From the NCBI RefSeq assembly GCF_028554725.1, contig NC_071669.1, positions 26,697,001 through 26,761,000 of the forward strand: DNA of 64,000 nt. The letters run 5' to 3'. Under the pieces are notes generated by a model. That model saw nothing but the letters and a program-made list of their open reading frames with translations. It ran no database searches and was not told where the DNA came from. How positions within the stretch are numbered: position 1 is the stretch's first letter; each line of letters begins with the position of its first letter. The stretch is from Zeugodacus cucurbitae (taxonomy: Eukaryota > Arthropoda > Insecta > Diptera > Tephritidae). A program made the translations under genes and the position numbers. This document shows, piece by piece, positions 12,747 through 25,470 of this stretch.

Positions 12747-13867
12747 AAGTAAGGAAAGGCTAAGTTCGGGTGAAACCGAACATTTTATACTCTCGCAATT
12801 TATTTAGAGATTTACCTATATTTTCGGTGAAAAATTACCCTTAGGCACTGCGTTCTTCATGTTTGATATCAGGGGCCTTGAAAAGTCATGGTCCGATTTT
12901 GACAATTTTTCCACAAGTGATGTCACAGCTCAAATACAGTATTTGTGTAAAGTTTTATTTATTTTATTTTATAAAGTGAAGGAATCAGATGAAATTCAAA
13001 ATTGAGTTATATGGGAAGTAGGTGTAGTTGTGCACAGATTTCGCCCATATTCCACCAGTGTCATCAGGGTGTCAAGAAAATATTATATACAGAATTTCAT
13101 TTGTTTCATATTTCATCTGTCGAGTAGTTCTTGAGATATGGTTTTTGACCCATAAGTGGACGACGCCACGCCCATTTTCCATTTTGTAAAAAAATCTCAG
13201 TGCAGCTTCCTTCTGCCATTTCTTATGTAAAATTTGGTGTTTCTGACGTTTTTCCTTAGTGAGTTAACGCACTTTTAGTTATTTTCAACCTAACCTTTGT
13301 ATGGGAGGTGGGCGTGGTTATAATCCGATTTTCTCCATTTTTGGACTGTATAAGGTAGTACCTAAAGTAAATGACTCCAGAAAGTTTCCTTGATATAGCT
13401 TTAGTAGTTTGCGAGGTATGTACAAAAACCTTAGTAGGGGGCGGGGCCACGCCCACTTTCTCAAAAAAATTACATCCACATATGCCCCTTCCTAGTGCGA
13501 TCCTGCATACCAAATTTTATTTCTATAGCTTTATTTATAGTTTAGTTATGGCACTTTAAGTGTTTTCGGTTTTCGCCATTTTGTGGGCATGGCAGTGGTC
13601 CGATTACGCCCATTTTCGAACTTAACCTTCTTATGGCGCCAAGGAATACGTGTTCCAAGTTTCATTAAGATATCTCAATTTTTACTCAAGTTACAGCTTG
13701 CACGGACGGACAGACAGACATCCGGATTTGAACTTTACTCGTCACCCTGATCACTTTGGTATATATAACCCTATATCTAACTCGTTTAGTTTTAGGACTT
13801 ACAAACAACCGTTATGTGGACAAAACTATAATACTCTCTTTAGCAACTTTTGTTGCGAGAGTATAAA
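12747..13867 (+). repeat. TACTC-repeat copy E, near full length
   Basis: Plus-orientation copy from 'aagtaaggaaaggc' at 12747 to GTTGCGAGAGTATAAA at 13867. Its start abuts the end of copy D through a short 'aactcaaaaac' doublet, giving a large palindrome. Confidence 0.9.
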
Positions 13868-15114
13868 TATCAGCATCGAAAAGAGCATTTCTATAACTTA
13901 ACAATGTATATAAAATACTTATATTTTCCTTCAGCTAATAGCGTATGCTTAATTGCGTAGTTATGTTATCTTAAATGAAATGTGGGTCGTCTAGTCTAAT
14001 GATTCACGTATCTACACATAAAAAAACAAATGGAGATTAAATTAGATGACGGCATTAAACATATATTATAAGAAAATATTCTGCAAATTGCGATAATAAA
14101 AGATCTTAAAATTTTCCAATCGGACGATCATCACCATTTGTGTTTCATGCATACTGAAGCAATCGGTCATCAGCCTTACGTGTGTACCTCTGGCCTCATG
14201 TGACAACAGAAGTGAGTGACATTCATGTGAGATAATGATTCCTTATTTCATTATTATTGCTTTGATACGCTCAGCGTTAATGATTAAGATTCCAACAATT
14301 ATTATTTTCCAATAAATGTGAAATTAGTTATTCTTGAGTTTTCTACTTAAGGTTAGGTACCGCTGCCCGTAGTATGAATGCAACTTAATGGGTTAAGATT
14401 TATACATATGTATGTACATATAAGTATTCCTTTAGAAATATTATACAATATCTGTATTATATACTACATACATATACATATATGTATAAATATATGCAAG
14501 TGTGCCTTATTTGCATATGAACATATGTATGTATGTATATTGTAAATAGACTGAAAAAAATATGCATGAAAACCTAAATAAATACAAATATAGAGAAAGT
14601 TCAACTGCCTCAGCGTATTTACATATGTGCATAAAAGATACGCTCTATGCACATACCCGCTCAAACAGGTGATGTACACTATAAGCCCTTACTGCCCTTT
14701 TAAAAGATGCAATACAAACTACATATGTACATATACATATACATATGTGCATATTCCAAAAAGAGATGAAATTCTGATAATGAATTCTAATGAGGTGACC
14801 GGTAATTACATACATACATATATGCTTGTCGATGCGTTTGCTTGAAACCGTTCATTATTCTATGTGCATTAAAAAGCTTTTTGAACATTTTGCCAAGGGA
14901 TCAATGTTCAATGGCAGCAATACTTTGTGCTGTGAAGGTTTGAGTGCCTTATGAATATTATTACGGACGCGGTTCAATGTGTGAACTATATATTGTCACA
15001 TTCAGCCTCGCTTTGTTTTGTAAAACGTGTTGTTAGTACATAGTTCTTTACCTAAACTTAACCTAAATTTATTGAATGATCATAAACTGTTTGGAATAAA
15101 TTTATGAATCATAT
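13868..15114. other. AT-rich DNA with CATA microsatellites
   Basis: Short open frames at about 14464-14845 are built on CATA/TATG repeats and do not look coding. Nothing else seen. Confidence 0.5.
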
Positions 15115-16736
15115 AAAAATAAAAAAATATTTAGTAAAGATTTCAAATAAGAGTAAATGAAAGTAAGCGCCTCTGTGCAAAAAATAAAACTTAAGTTATT
15201 TACTTGGCACGATTTATTTTGTTAAAATGCTGAATGCTTTTGGTTTATATACAAATCTGTATATTTATTCCATCTGCATTTGCTTAAGAATGAACTTTCA
15301 TTGCCAATTATTATTTTAATACCGATGTTTTCTTAAACATTCCAAAGTACAAACACGACGGAAATCAGCGAAATACACATGCACAAACACTAACAAATAT
15401 GGACACATGCTGTTGAAAAAATAATATTCAATTATCAATAAAATTGTTTACGCAACATATATGTATATACCTATTTACATAAAATATTTTAAATAAAAAT
15501 ATGTCTATATTGGTATTGATTACGATAAATTTTTATTGGAATATACATATTTTCAAATTTCAAGACTTTGCTATCAATATGCATTGTTATTATTTCTTTG
15601 ATGTGTAAGATCGATGACACATATAAATTAATATCTTTGATAATTGAGCTTAAAGTATATAAAGGTATATACTTTTATATGAAAGAGTTATTTATAGTAA
15701 AAAATAATGAATCAACAAATTGACTGTGGTTCTTTTAGATTCATTTAGATGTATCTGATTTTAAAATATCAGCTCGTGAAATGTCAGGAAAATAATTTTA
15801 TAATTGCATATTATAGAAATTTATTATGCCAATAAGACGTAATGTAATTGGACGTAGGATGTAATTGGAGCTACATACGCATTTTCCTTTTATCGATCGT
15901 ATTTGCAAACTACATTTTTAAAAAAACTACAAAAATAAAAAAATATTTAGTAAAGATTTCAAATAAGAGTAAATGAAAGTAAGCGCCTCTGTGCAAAAAA
16001 TAAAACTTAAGTTATTTACTTGGCACGATTTATTTTGTTAAAATGCTGAATGCTTTTGGTTTATATACAAATCTGTATATTTATTCCATCTGCATTTGCT
16101 TAAGAATGAACTTTCATTGCCAATTATTATTTTAATACCGATGTTTTCTTAAACATTCCAAAGTACAAACACGACGGAAATCAGCGAAATACACATGCAC
16201 AAACACTAACAAATATGGACACATGCTGTTGAAAAAATAATATTCAATTATCAATAAAATTGTTTACGCAATATATATGTATATACCTATTTACATAATA
16301 ATATTTTAAATAAAAATATGTCTATATTGGTATTGATTACGATAAATTTTTATTGGAATATACATATTTTCAAATTTCAAGACTTTGCTATCAATATGCA
16401 TTGTTATTATTTCTTTGATGTGTAAGATCGATGACACATATAAATTAATATCTTTGATAATTGAGCTTAAAGTATATAAAGGTATATACTTTTATATGAA
16501 AGAGTTATTTATAGTAAAAAATAATGAATCAACAAATTGACTGTGGTTCTTTTAGATTCATTTAGATGTATCTGATTTTAAAATATCAGCTCGTGAAATG
16601 TCAGGAAAATAATTTTATAATTGCATATTATAGAAATTTATTATGCCAATAAGACGTAATGTAATTGGACGTAGGATGTAATTGGAGCTACATACGCATT
16701 TTCCTTTTATCGATCGTATTTGCAAACTACATTTTT
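15115..16736 (+). repeat. Near-identical tandem duplication of an 805-bp AT-rich unit
   Basis: Unit 1 is 15115-15919 and unit 2 is 15931-16736, separated by 11 bases. By eye I find only a handful of differences, for example one substitution in 'acgcaacatatatg' and one extra base in the 'ttacataaaatatt' stretch. The unit has no coding frame and no terminal inverted repeats. The similarity implies a very recent duplication or an assembly artefact. Confidence 0.9.
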
Positions 16737-19360
16737 TCATGAAGGCGCAATGTAAAAAAAATGTCTTGTGATCATTGTTTGAAATGGATAGTAACTTTTA
16801 CATGGCAAACTTAAATCCAAAAATAATTTGAAAACAAACTATATGAATATGGTAAGGGATTTGTTAGCTTTATCTATCTATATAATTAAATAAAAATTAT
16901 CTTTTCAAAAATTCAGACTTTTAACTGAATGAGCAAAAATATTTTTAAAATAAATATAAGTATCCAAAAATTATAAAAAGATTACCTTGAATATTTACGT
17001 ACATATCAGGGTATATGCATATACATAAGACTTTACGCAATGTTATGCAAACATTTAAGGTCTGTAAAACTATACATATTTACATACATACATACATATG
17101 TTTTGACCCGATTTGTAAAGTTTCAGCAATTTTATCCACTGTTTAACCACAGAAGTATATTTTAAACGCTTTTACGCCTCCATTAAGAAATTTTATTTTG
17201 TAGCTTAGTAGTTTATTTATTGTTGATAAATATTGAAACAGTTGTGGAATGATAAAAATTGCCTAAATATTTTTTTGAAATTTCTCAGTCCTACTTTAAT
17301 TGAACATTTTATCACGGTCAGACTTTTGTTTTCTTATTGATTTTCTAGTTTACTAAATGTAATATTCCTTAAAAATGTTAAACTAAAAGTCAAAGCATAT
17401 TACTGAACTCTTCTTTAAAATTTTTTACTTAGAGTTACAACACAAAACCAATTTAAAAACCACCAATTGTACGCCGTTACAGTGGATTTTAATCTTGATA
17501 TCAAGCCTTGTGGGTTACGAGAGCTTATGAAGCTAAAATGAATAAGTAGGAAATGTCTACGTATTGAAAGCAAGTACCGCACTACACAATGACGATTAAA
17601 ATCATTCCAATTAAAAAAGAAATAATGATTAAAACTCTTAAACAAAGCAAATGTAATGAATAATTGCGTGGTTTACTTTAGCCGTCTCAACGACTCACAC
17701 CATGTGCTTCTTACTTTGTTGTTAATATGTAAACGATGCACAAATGGGTATAAGCATTGGGGAGGGTATTTATTTATGAAAAAGATTGCAACGCTTATGG
17801 CTGATGTCCTCAGATAAGGACAAGCAAGGGCCAAGCCCCCATTTAATCACCTGACACATGGGTATGGAAACTCTATGTAGTAGAGACAAATAGAGCACTT
17901 ATGGTTATATTTAAAAAAATAGAAAAGTAAATAAGCATTCAAAATACGGTTCCATTATTAAAATATTTTTGACTCAAACCGTGAAATATATGTTTTATTT
18001 TCAACAACTGCGAACAGCTGATTTTAATGAACTTATTTCTTACTGCTGCTGGCAAATTTGTTTCTTTCACACAATTTCACACAATTTGGTGGATTTTTAT
18101 GTACGTGACCAGCTATGAACTAGCAGGTTCATGAACTTGCCGTTTATTTAAGAAGCAACTTTGATTTCTCCAGTTCAGTTGCAATGTTTAAGAAACGCGA
18201 AAAGGTATTAAAAGAGCGTGACAATTATACTTGTCAAAGACTCTACTCTTGTTTGATAAATTGGAATATTTTTGGCATTTTGTTTTTGGTATAACTTTCT
18301 TTATCTATGTTATAGAGTTAAAAATAACTGTGGTTTGCCACGCTAAAGGGAAGAAAATATTAAACTGGAAGCTATCTACTTTCAAAGAAATAAAGAATAA
18401 AAAATTCCCTCACCCTAACATATGCTTGTATATACTGACTTTTGTAGTACATATGTATTTATGTTTACGTATTGCTAACGCCACGATTTACCGCAGAACG
18501 TTTTTCAATATAGCCGGAGAATTGTGTATTCACATGTAGATACTTTCAAATGTACAAATATGAACATTAACGATCTATGGTGTATTTTCTTACAAATATC
18601 TGTATATAAAGTAGTAACCATCTAACTGAGCGTGTTAAATTTAAAGTTATGGTTATTTGCTCATAAGATAAAAGCACTCTACACAGTTCAATTGTGTATG
18701 GAAATTAACATTTGAATATTTTGTATGCAAACTTTTTTTGTTGACCGAGCCGCAGGTTCAAATAGGCAGGGACTACTGTATATACATACATATGTACATA
18801 CATACATATATGTTAAATTGTACAAAATGCACGTATACACGTATATATGTGAAAATAATTGTTTGTGTGGTTATATGCCAGCATGTGTATATACACGTGC
18901 CATATTATGTGATTCATTAAGATAAAATAATAGAGGCTAAAAATGCAAAATAATATTTCAATTATATATAAAGTGGTCGAATCAATTAATTAACACTAAT
19001 TATTACACATTAACTACGGGGACCGATGTAGAATTTCCATTTGTTATAAGACAGACATATACATATGAACAATTTAACAAAGCTTCACACTTGGCATATT
19101 TAGTATACATAGTATATGAAGTGAAAAAACCATAAACGTTTCGTTGAAAATGCTCACCACTGCTCAGTATTTCTTCTGTTTCATCAAGTAAGAATTTATT
19201 GCCACACACAAATATTTTACAATTGAACACTGTCTCGGGCACCCAACACGCACATCCCACCGCTAAGAACACCTTTTTTACATACATATATTTTTATAGA
19301 CCAACTGCACGTTTTCCTCAATTTTACCAGTCATTACACTAAGAATTTTCCCCTGTAATC
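16737..19360. other. AT-rich DNA, no gene that can be supported
   Basis: It contains open frames such as 18231-18539 (102 codons, plus) and 19003-19287 (94 codons, minus, cysteine-containing). I do not recognise either; they could be chance. The second lies just downstream, on the minus strand, of a strong splice donor at about 19373. Confidence 0.4.
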
Positions 19361-19369
19361 TGTACTTAC

Positions 19370-19980
19370 CCGCCGCTAATTTGACGCGTCGCTATTGGTG
19401 CAAACGAAAGTGCACTTCTCCACACAAAATAACACTGCACTTTTTCACAATATATCGACCAACTTGTTGGACGTCAGGAAATGCAATTTCACTAGAATTT
19501 TGGAGAGAGAAAATATGAAAATTATATTCACTTAAATGACAACACCGAATGCGCCAAAAAAAAAACACTGAAAGTGCTTCACTTATTTCGAATAAATTGT
19601 ATAGAAAAATGCAAACAACAAAATGTCCCTAATATTTTACATATTTCTGTGTTGAGTATACACACGAAAATCGGGGAAATATTTGTGAACGTGGAAAATA
19701 TTTTACCAAATGTCAAACTACTAGCTAATCGTGATAAAAGTACAGGTAGACAACGTACGCGGACGTGATGGCCGATGTTGGCGTTGCTCCGGTGTCGACG
19801 CCAATATCGACGACTGCGAAGACGATGATAGTTAGCGAAGTACTAACTGGTGGCACTGGTGTAACCAGCAGTGGAGGTATGACATTAAAGCGGCATTTGC
19901 CGCCGTCAGCTGTCACTACTGTTGCTCCGAGAGCGCGCGAGAATCGTACACAAAAGAGCTGCCAAAGAAATCAAATGCAT
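19370..19980. promoter_or_regulatory. GC-richer island with a minus-strand splice donor: possible promoter/first exon
   Basis: This stretch stands out from its AT-rich surroundings. At about 19365-19380 the minus strand reads GGCGG followed by GTAAGTACAG, an excellent splice donor, directly after a long GC-richer run. At 19765-19990 there is an 83-codon Thr/Ser/Val-rich frame on the plus strand, which I do not recognise. It may be a 5' untranslated exon and promoter of a minus-strand gene whose coding exons lie left of here or outside the window. This is inference from composition and one splice signal. Confidence 0.25.
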
Positions 19981-22480
19981 ATAGTATACATTCGAGTCAC
20001 ATTGATAACGTTATGATTCTGTTTGTTTTCGCATAAGAATTTGTAGACGTGTGTGTGCATATTTGTATTTGAAAGCGACATATTTACATACATATGTATT
20101 TATTCAAAAATACATAAGTAAAATGGTATTTTTGAGAAATTTTTACGTTATTTTAGTATTGCTTTGATGTACGACTACGCATTTTCGAATATATGCCCTG
20201 CAGGAAAGTAAGAACTTTGGTAATTATTGTCCACAAATTATTAAATATCTCATTTTTCTAAGTTATCAAAATACACGGTCAATAAATGCATCAAGATATG
20301 TTCTTACTTATACCAGATGAACCAAAAATTTCCAATATCCATATGTTGTAGCCCTTGATAATTTTGATTCTGCAATTTATAGCGGACAGGTGTTTTGTGA
20401 AATGTTATATATTTCCTCGTGAAACAGTGCTATAAAGCACATTCCTTCGTTCTGGAACTCCTTCACACCACGTTGCCACAGCTAATAATTATGACTTTTC
20501 GTCTAACCAGAACTTGTTGGATGTTTAGAATGTCTTAAATGTTAGTTAGTTTTAACTTAATTATTTAAATGTTATAATTACCTATATAAAAAAATTGTTC
20601 ACGAGATATGTATACAAAATGTGATCTCTTCCGTACAAGATTTACCTTAATCCAACCAAACCAAGGAATCTAAATGAAATCAAGAGTTGAAAAAGTAAGC
20701 CAGCTCTATTTATTGATTGAAATGGAGACAGTAGACTTACAGATCAAAGATGAATGTAAAGGTATTGGCATTTATTTACGCAAGTCCAAATATCTATTTA
20801 TTTCCAGATGAATCCGAACGCCTTTTACAGTCATGAAAAAAATGAATCGAATAAAATGTAATGATTTTTGAAAATCAAGTCATGAACAAATTTTAGTGCA
20901 GTATCTGTGCGATTCTTAATGAGCATTTGCATTTGACTTAGTGGAAAACCCTAATTAGTACAATAGTTATTGGATAAAGTTAAATCATAGATTTGATTTG
21001 TTGAGCAATAAAAAAATGTTAAATTAAAACCATAAACGAATTTAATTACTTTTCATTACTTAATATTCACAACAATTTTCTTTTATACTTCGGTTAAGTA
21101 CGGGTACTGAGTTTATATTTCTCATTGCTCATTGCCTTAACTCATTTTGGTCAAATTGCAGATTTTATTATTTGACAGCATTACATACTAGTAATATATA
21201 TGTACATATTATATAGCAGAAACTTATATGAAAATCAGTTTTATTTGCACTGATAATAGGTTGTCACAGTTCGACGTTCAAGGAGATGAAGTATATCCTA
21301 CATATATATGTACATACATACATATATGATATTATGCCATATGCAGTTAACCAGAAAAATTTACCTCAAGGTGATTTGCCTGCGATATCAATTATCTCCA
21401 AAATAACCAAGGCTTTTGAATTGCAACCAAAAATTGATATGCACATTTTTGTAATTTTAAAACAATTTTTTAATAAATAAAAAAGTATTGTGTACGGGTA
21501 CTATACAAAATCAATAGCTGTAATTTCTAAAAACTCGTTATTTCTGCAATGATTTGAATGGTTCTCAAAATAGGTTTGTTTATCTAATTTCGCCGAACAT
21601 ATGTGGGATTCTATACATAGTAGTATTTTTCTTTACAATGGTTAGTAGGTAAGTGACAATTTAGCTAACCTTTATATAGTATAGATATGTATTAAGGAGG
21701 TTTTTCCATAAGTATTTATACTTTGCTATGTATGCAATACAACATGTCATTATACTCTATCCCATAAGTTGTTTATATTATTTAATGACAATTTTAAATT
21801 AATTTTTTTTAATTACGAAAATATCATGGAAGAATAACGTAATGAAGAACTCATGTCATGACAGTTTAATTATAATTTATATCTGATAGGTATCATATTA
21901 AAAAGTAAATATATCAATAACAATGGAGGTGGACAAAGTCTTAAAAATATAGCTTAGAATCAGATTAGTTCAAACAAATGAAAATAACTACTAACCTACT
22001 TAATGAGTTTCAAAATTTGGGTTTTTTGTCTCATTAAATAGTTGGAAGTTCCGCCCATAAGGCCTAGTTTGTCAATTGAAATCATTAAATTCTTGTTCAA
22101 ATTTTGCACACATCTTGGAAATAATTAAGTTTTTTGTTAAAAATCTGTCAAAAATACTAATTTTAATATTTTATTTTTTCCTTCATTCAAAAACTAGACC
22201 TATCCATGTACTATCGAAATATTTTTGGTTTATTGAATTTAGGAAAACCAATAATGAGTTATGTTGCCCACTGCAAGAGCTTTTTTGAGACGTCAAGTGA
22301 GATGTAGCACCAACGGCTGAGTTTTCGGAATTTTTCAATAAAAAAATTACAAAATACTATTTAAATATTGAATATATTGAAATTAATTGTTTAACTGAAA
22401 TTTGTGATTATGGGTGAGAAAAAAAGCACTCAAACAAATACCAATATGAATACATTTGATCGAAATATGAGGAAACAATA
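19981..22480. other. AT-rich DNA, no gene seen
   Basis: Only short, low-complexity frames occur. No terminal repeats or family resemblance noticed. Confidence 0.5.
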
Positions 22481-23251
22481 ATGACACTAAAGACAAAGCG
22501 GGAAGAGAGCATTCTGAATATTAAAAACACTATATTATTACATTTGAAATCCAAGTCGATAAAGCTGAGTGAATTAGCTGTTGTTGTTGGGAGCGATGGA
22601 ACTGTAGAGAATATAGGTTTCAAAGGTGGTGTTATTCAACAGGTCATCGCAGTGGTTTATCTATCAGGGTTTATCTCTCTATTGCATTCAAATGAGTTAC
22701 CACTTCGCCATCTTTTATTACATTTAGACGGAAAAACTATGTGTTTTACAATAAAATGTAATTCCTTGTGCATCAAAGGAGCTGAACCATTAACCTTAGT
22801 TGTTATTCCACTTCCGATATGAAAGCAATCGTTGACAAAGTATTCGAAATGGATATTTTGGTTACACAGAAAATCTTCTCATTGCCATGGTTGATGACGA
22901 CAGATAGGTTATAAGGTACATATGTATATTGCATATCAATGAATTGTAAAAGCAAGATCAGATAATGATCGCAAAAGTACCTGCATTCAACTTCGATGGC
23001 AAATGTTACATTTAAATTATTATGTGGTGAGACTGTGATACTGAACTAAATATGGCTGATTAAACCTTGAAAGACCTTGTCAAAAGGTCTTGGAACATGT
23101 CACACCCAAGCTGTGGAGCGCTGCATCAAGTTAGTACAGAAGCATCGAGTGCAGTTTGTGGGGAAAACAAACGAGATGGTTTTATTATGGCAAGGCTGCT
23201 ATCGCGTCAACAAATGCATTATTTCAATACAAAAAAACAGTTTGATGTGTA
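22481..23251 (+). pseudogene. Broken remnant of a multi-copy transposon-like protein
   Basis: The frame at 22481-22822 contains Gly-Ser-Asp-Gly-Thr, Gly-Phe-Lys-Gly-Gly-Val-Ile and Asn-Glu-Leu-Pro-Leu-Arg-His-Leu-Leu-Leu-His-Leu-Asp-Gly-Lys-Thr. I recall these blocks from a large family of uncharacterised, multi-copy insect proteins that are probably transposon-encoded. After a stop and frame changes, 23090-23251 carries a matching later segment (Glu-Ala-Ser-Ser-Ala-Val-Cys-Gly ... Arg-Asp-Gly-Phe-Ile ... Ser-Arg-Gln). It is dead and internally deleted. The family name cannot be settled by eye. Confidence 0.5.
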
Positions 23252-23481
23252 AATAGTATTTGAGTAATGTAAGAGAATATTTTTCTTAATAAATGCTTAA
23301 AATTCAATTTTTTTAATATTCGATCGTACTGGGGCACCTCAAATCATTAAGCCAGATGTTTGTTATTTTGGGTGTTTGTTTTAATTATTAAAAGGCAACT
23401 TTTCATAGCTATGCCGTTAAGAAACAAAAAAAAATTTCTCCATACATTATCACTCCAACTTATTGTACATATTCACATATA

Positions 23482-25257
23482 CAGAGGTAGTCAAAATTAT
23501 TTACACATCGGACGTTTTTTTACAAATTTCACAGAAAAAGGTTTTGCGTGTTGTTGTTGTTGTTACAGGGTAACAAAATGCTATATGGTTGTAAACCTTG
23601 ATTTATTCCTTAGCAGTGGCGAACGCAGGAAAAAAATTTGGGGGTGGTTTTAGGTAAAAAGACAATGTTTCATTATTTTATTCAGAAATTGAAGTCTAAT
23701 CTTCTTTTAATTTGGGCCATAACATTTAAAATCTCTTCCTCCGTCACGTCTATATCTCTATGGATATTCAATAGAGCCATTCCGTTCAGGCGTGCTTCTC
23801 CAGTTTTATTTCTTAAATATGTTTTAAGCCTGCGAAGTGAGGAAAACGAGCGTTCATTTGAAGCGACAGATATAGGGATTATTGCTCCAATCTTTAAAAA
23901 ACGATGCACTTTTTTGAAAATTTTTGCATCGCAACAATTCAACGCGTCTAAAAAAGTTTTGGATCTCTTTGTTTGATTTAACCAGTTCCTGAAAATATAT
24001 TCAAAATTTTAGTTAGAAAATATAATCTGAAGAAAAGATTTTTAACCTTTTCCACATTCTAAATTCAGCAACGAAATCATCGGGATCTTCTACATCAGCG
24101 GTTAAGTTAAGACACTCAAGTATTTTTTTGCAAATAGCATAATTTTTTTTAATTTAAATTTATTTCACAGCAGTTTGCTCATGGAGCGAAAACTGAAAGT
24201 CATAAAAAAAATTTTCCAAATTTTCCTGTATTATGATTAACAATAAACTCTAAAAAAAATAATAGAAACCTTATTGGTGACTTTTCAGTTCAAAACTAAT
24301 TTTCAAAAGAAGTCCATTTTTGACTCACAATTCCCCTTAAATCTAAAAAAATCCAGTTCAGCAGCCACAGAATAGGTTTGTTTTTAGTTTAACATTTTCA
24401 TAGTTTCAAAAAATTAAATTCTATCAGCAGAACAGTATCAAAATAGGCCGTTTGTGAACAAAAAAGTATCAAATCTCAAAATTTAGAAGATACAATTGTA
24501 TCAAAACGGCAACGCTGTTAGTGACTAATGTATTCATTTTGACCACTTTATGTACAACGTAGGTGTTTATCTTAATATTTTTTAAAGTCCTAAGCAGTTT
24601 AGCATCATTGACTGTTCGTGCAATATGGTGTTTCGATGCATATCATTGTATGACAGTTCCTATTTATCTTCTACATTTGTTTGAGTCATGGCAGGTTTCT
24701 GCCCAGTTCTCTTTAAATTTAATTTTCGTAATCTTGCAATTGTTCTTCTCCTTCTTTTTAATAACATTATAAAAATTATTCCTAAAATATCTATAAATTT
24801 TAACTAACTCCGATGTCGAAATTCAGTCTTAAAGTTAGTAACTGTCTTCGATCAAGTTGTAATCGTTAATTCCTTTGTTTTCGCCATTTTATTTACCAAG
24901 TTTTATATTTTAAGGCTGTGTTAGTTTGTCATGAATGCAATAGAAGCCAATCAGTAATCTTGTTCAAAAAAAATCCTAGGACAAAGGTCAAATTGCGGTG
25001 TGTAAATACTTTTGACGCAAAAATAATTTGTGTAAATACTTTTGACTACTGCGAGTCATCAGTTCATTTGCCCATTTCTCTGTCTGTCTGTCTGTCTTAT
25101 CTACAGCTATCCTTACCAAACTAACTTCGTTCGTTAGCAATAGATCAAGTTTTACAACAACATTACGTTTTATTGCATTGCAACAACAAAAAGAAAAAAC
25201 ATTTTCTGTGACATTTGTAAAAAACGTTCGATGTGTAAATCATTTTGACTACCTCTG
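23482..25257. mobile_element. Tc1/mariner-type element of 1776 bp with ~53-bp terminal inverted repeats
   Basis: The left end starts CAGAGGTAGTCAAAATTA at 23482. The right end is its inverse, finishing TTTGACTACCTCTG at 25257. The arms match over about 53 bases with few differences. TA flanks both sides (23480-23481 and 25258-25259), as expected for Tc1/mariner insertion. Two extra copies of 'gtgtaaatacttttgac' lie near the right end, at about 24999-25016 and 25031-25048. I see no Tc1 transposase; the interior holds a hAT transposase remnant. Confidence 0.8.
23615..24230 (-). pseudogene. hAT transposase C-terminal fragment with dimerisation domain
   Basis: The minus strand encodes an intact 86-codon frame (23682-23942) with the hAT dimerisation core: Ser-Asn-Glu-Arg-Ser-Phe-Ser, Leu-Arg-Arg-Leu-Lys-Thr-Tyr-Leu-Arg, Leu-Asn-Gly-Met-Ala-Leu-Leu-Asn-Ile-His. 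This type is shared with ZMYM1-like hAT proteins. A 58-base GT-AG intron at 23989-24046 joins it in frame to an upstream segment (Glu-Cys-Leu-Asn-Leu ... Asp-Asp-Phe-Val-Ala-Glu-Phe-Arg-Met-Trp-Lys). In-frame stops follow further upstream. The terminus CAGTGGCGAACGCAGG at about 23617 looks like a hAT terminal repeat. Confidence 0.8.
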
Positions 25258-25470
25258 TAAATGTCTTGTTTAACAGAATAGACATGGAATAGAATAGATT
25301 AATTCGATACTGTAGTAGTAATGCATTGTGTGCATTGTAAATAAGCTGTTCAAGCCTTCCTTAGCTTTAATTGCTTATATCATTGAAATATTATATTATA
25401 TGCACATATATACATATAATATTTATTAATTTTTGTCTACACATACACATAGTACGTGTATGTATTTTAA

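Noticed and set aside
14464..14845. Overlapping frames on both strands rich in Tyr, Ile, His and Thr
   Set aside because: They are translations of CATA/TATG microsatellite DNA.
18748..18772. Possible tRNA B box (GGTTCAAAT)
   Set aside because: No A box at the right distance and no acceptor stem; a chance match.
25081..25097. Short TCTG direct repeats near the Tc1-like right end
   Set aside because: A simple tandem tract of four to five units, not a CRISPR or regulatory array.
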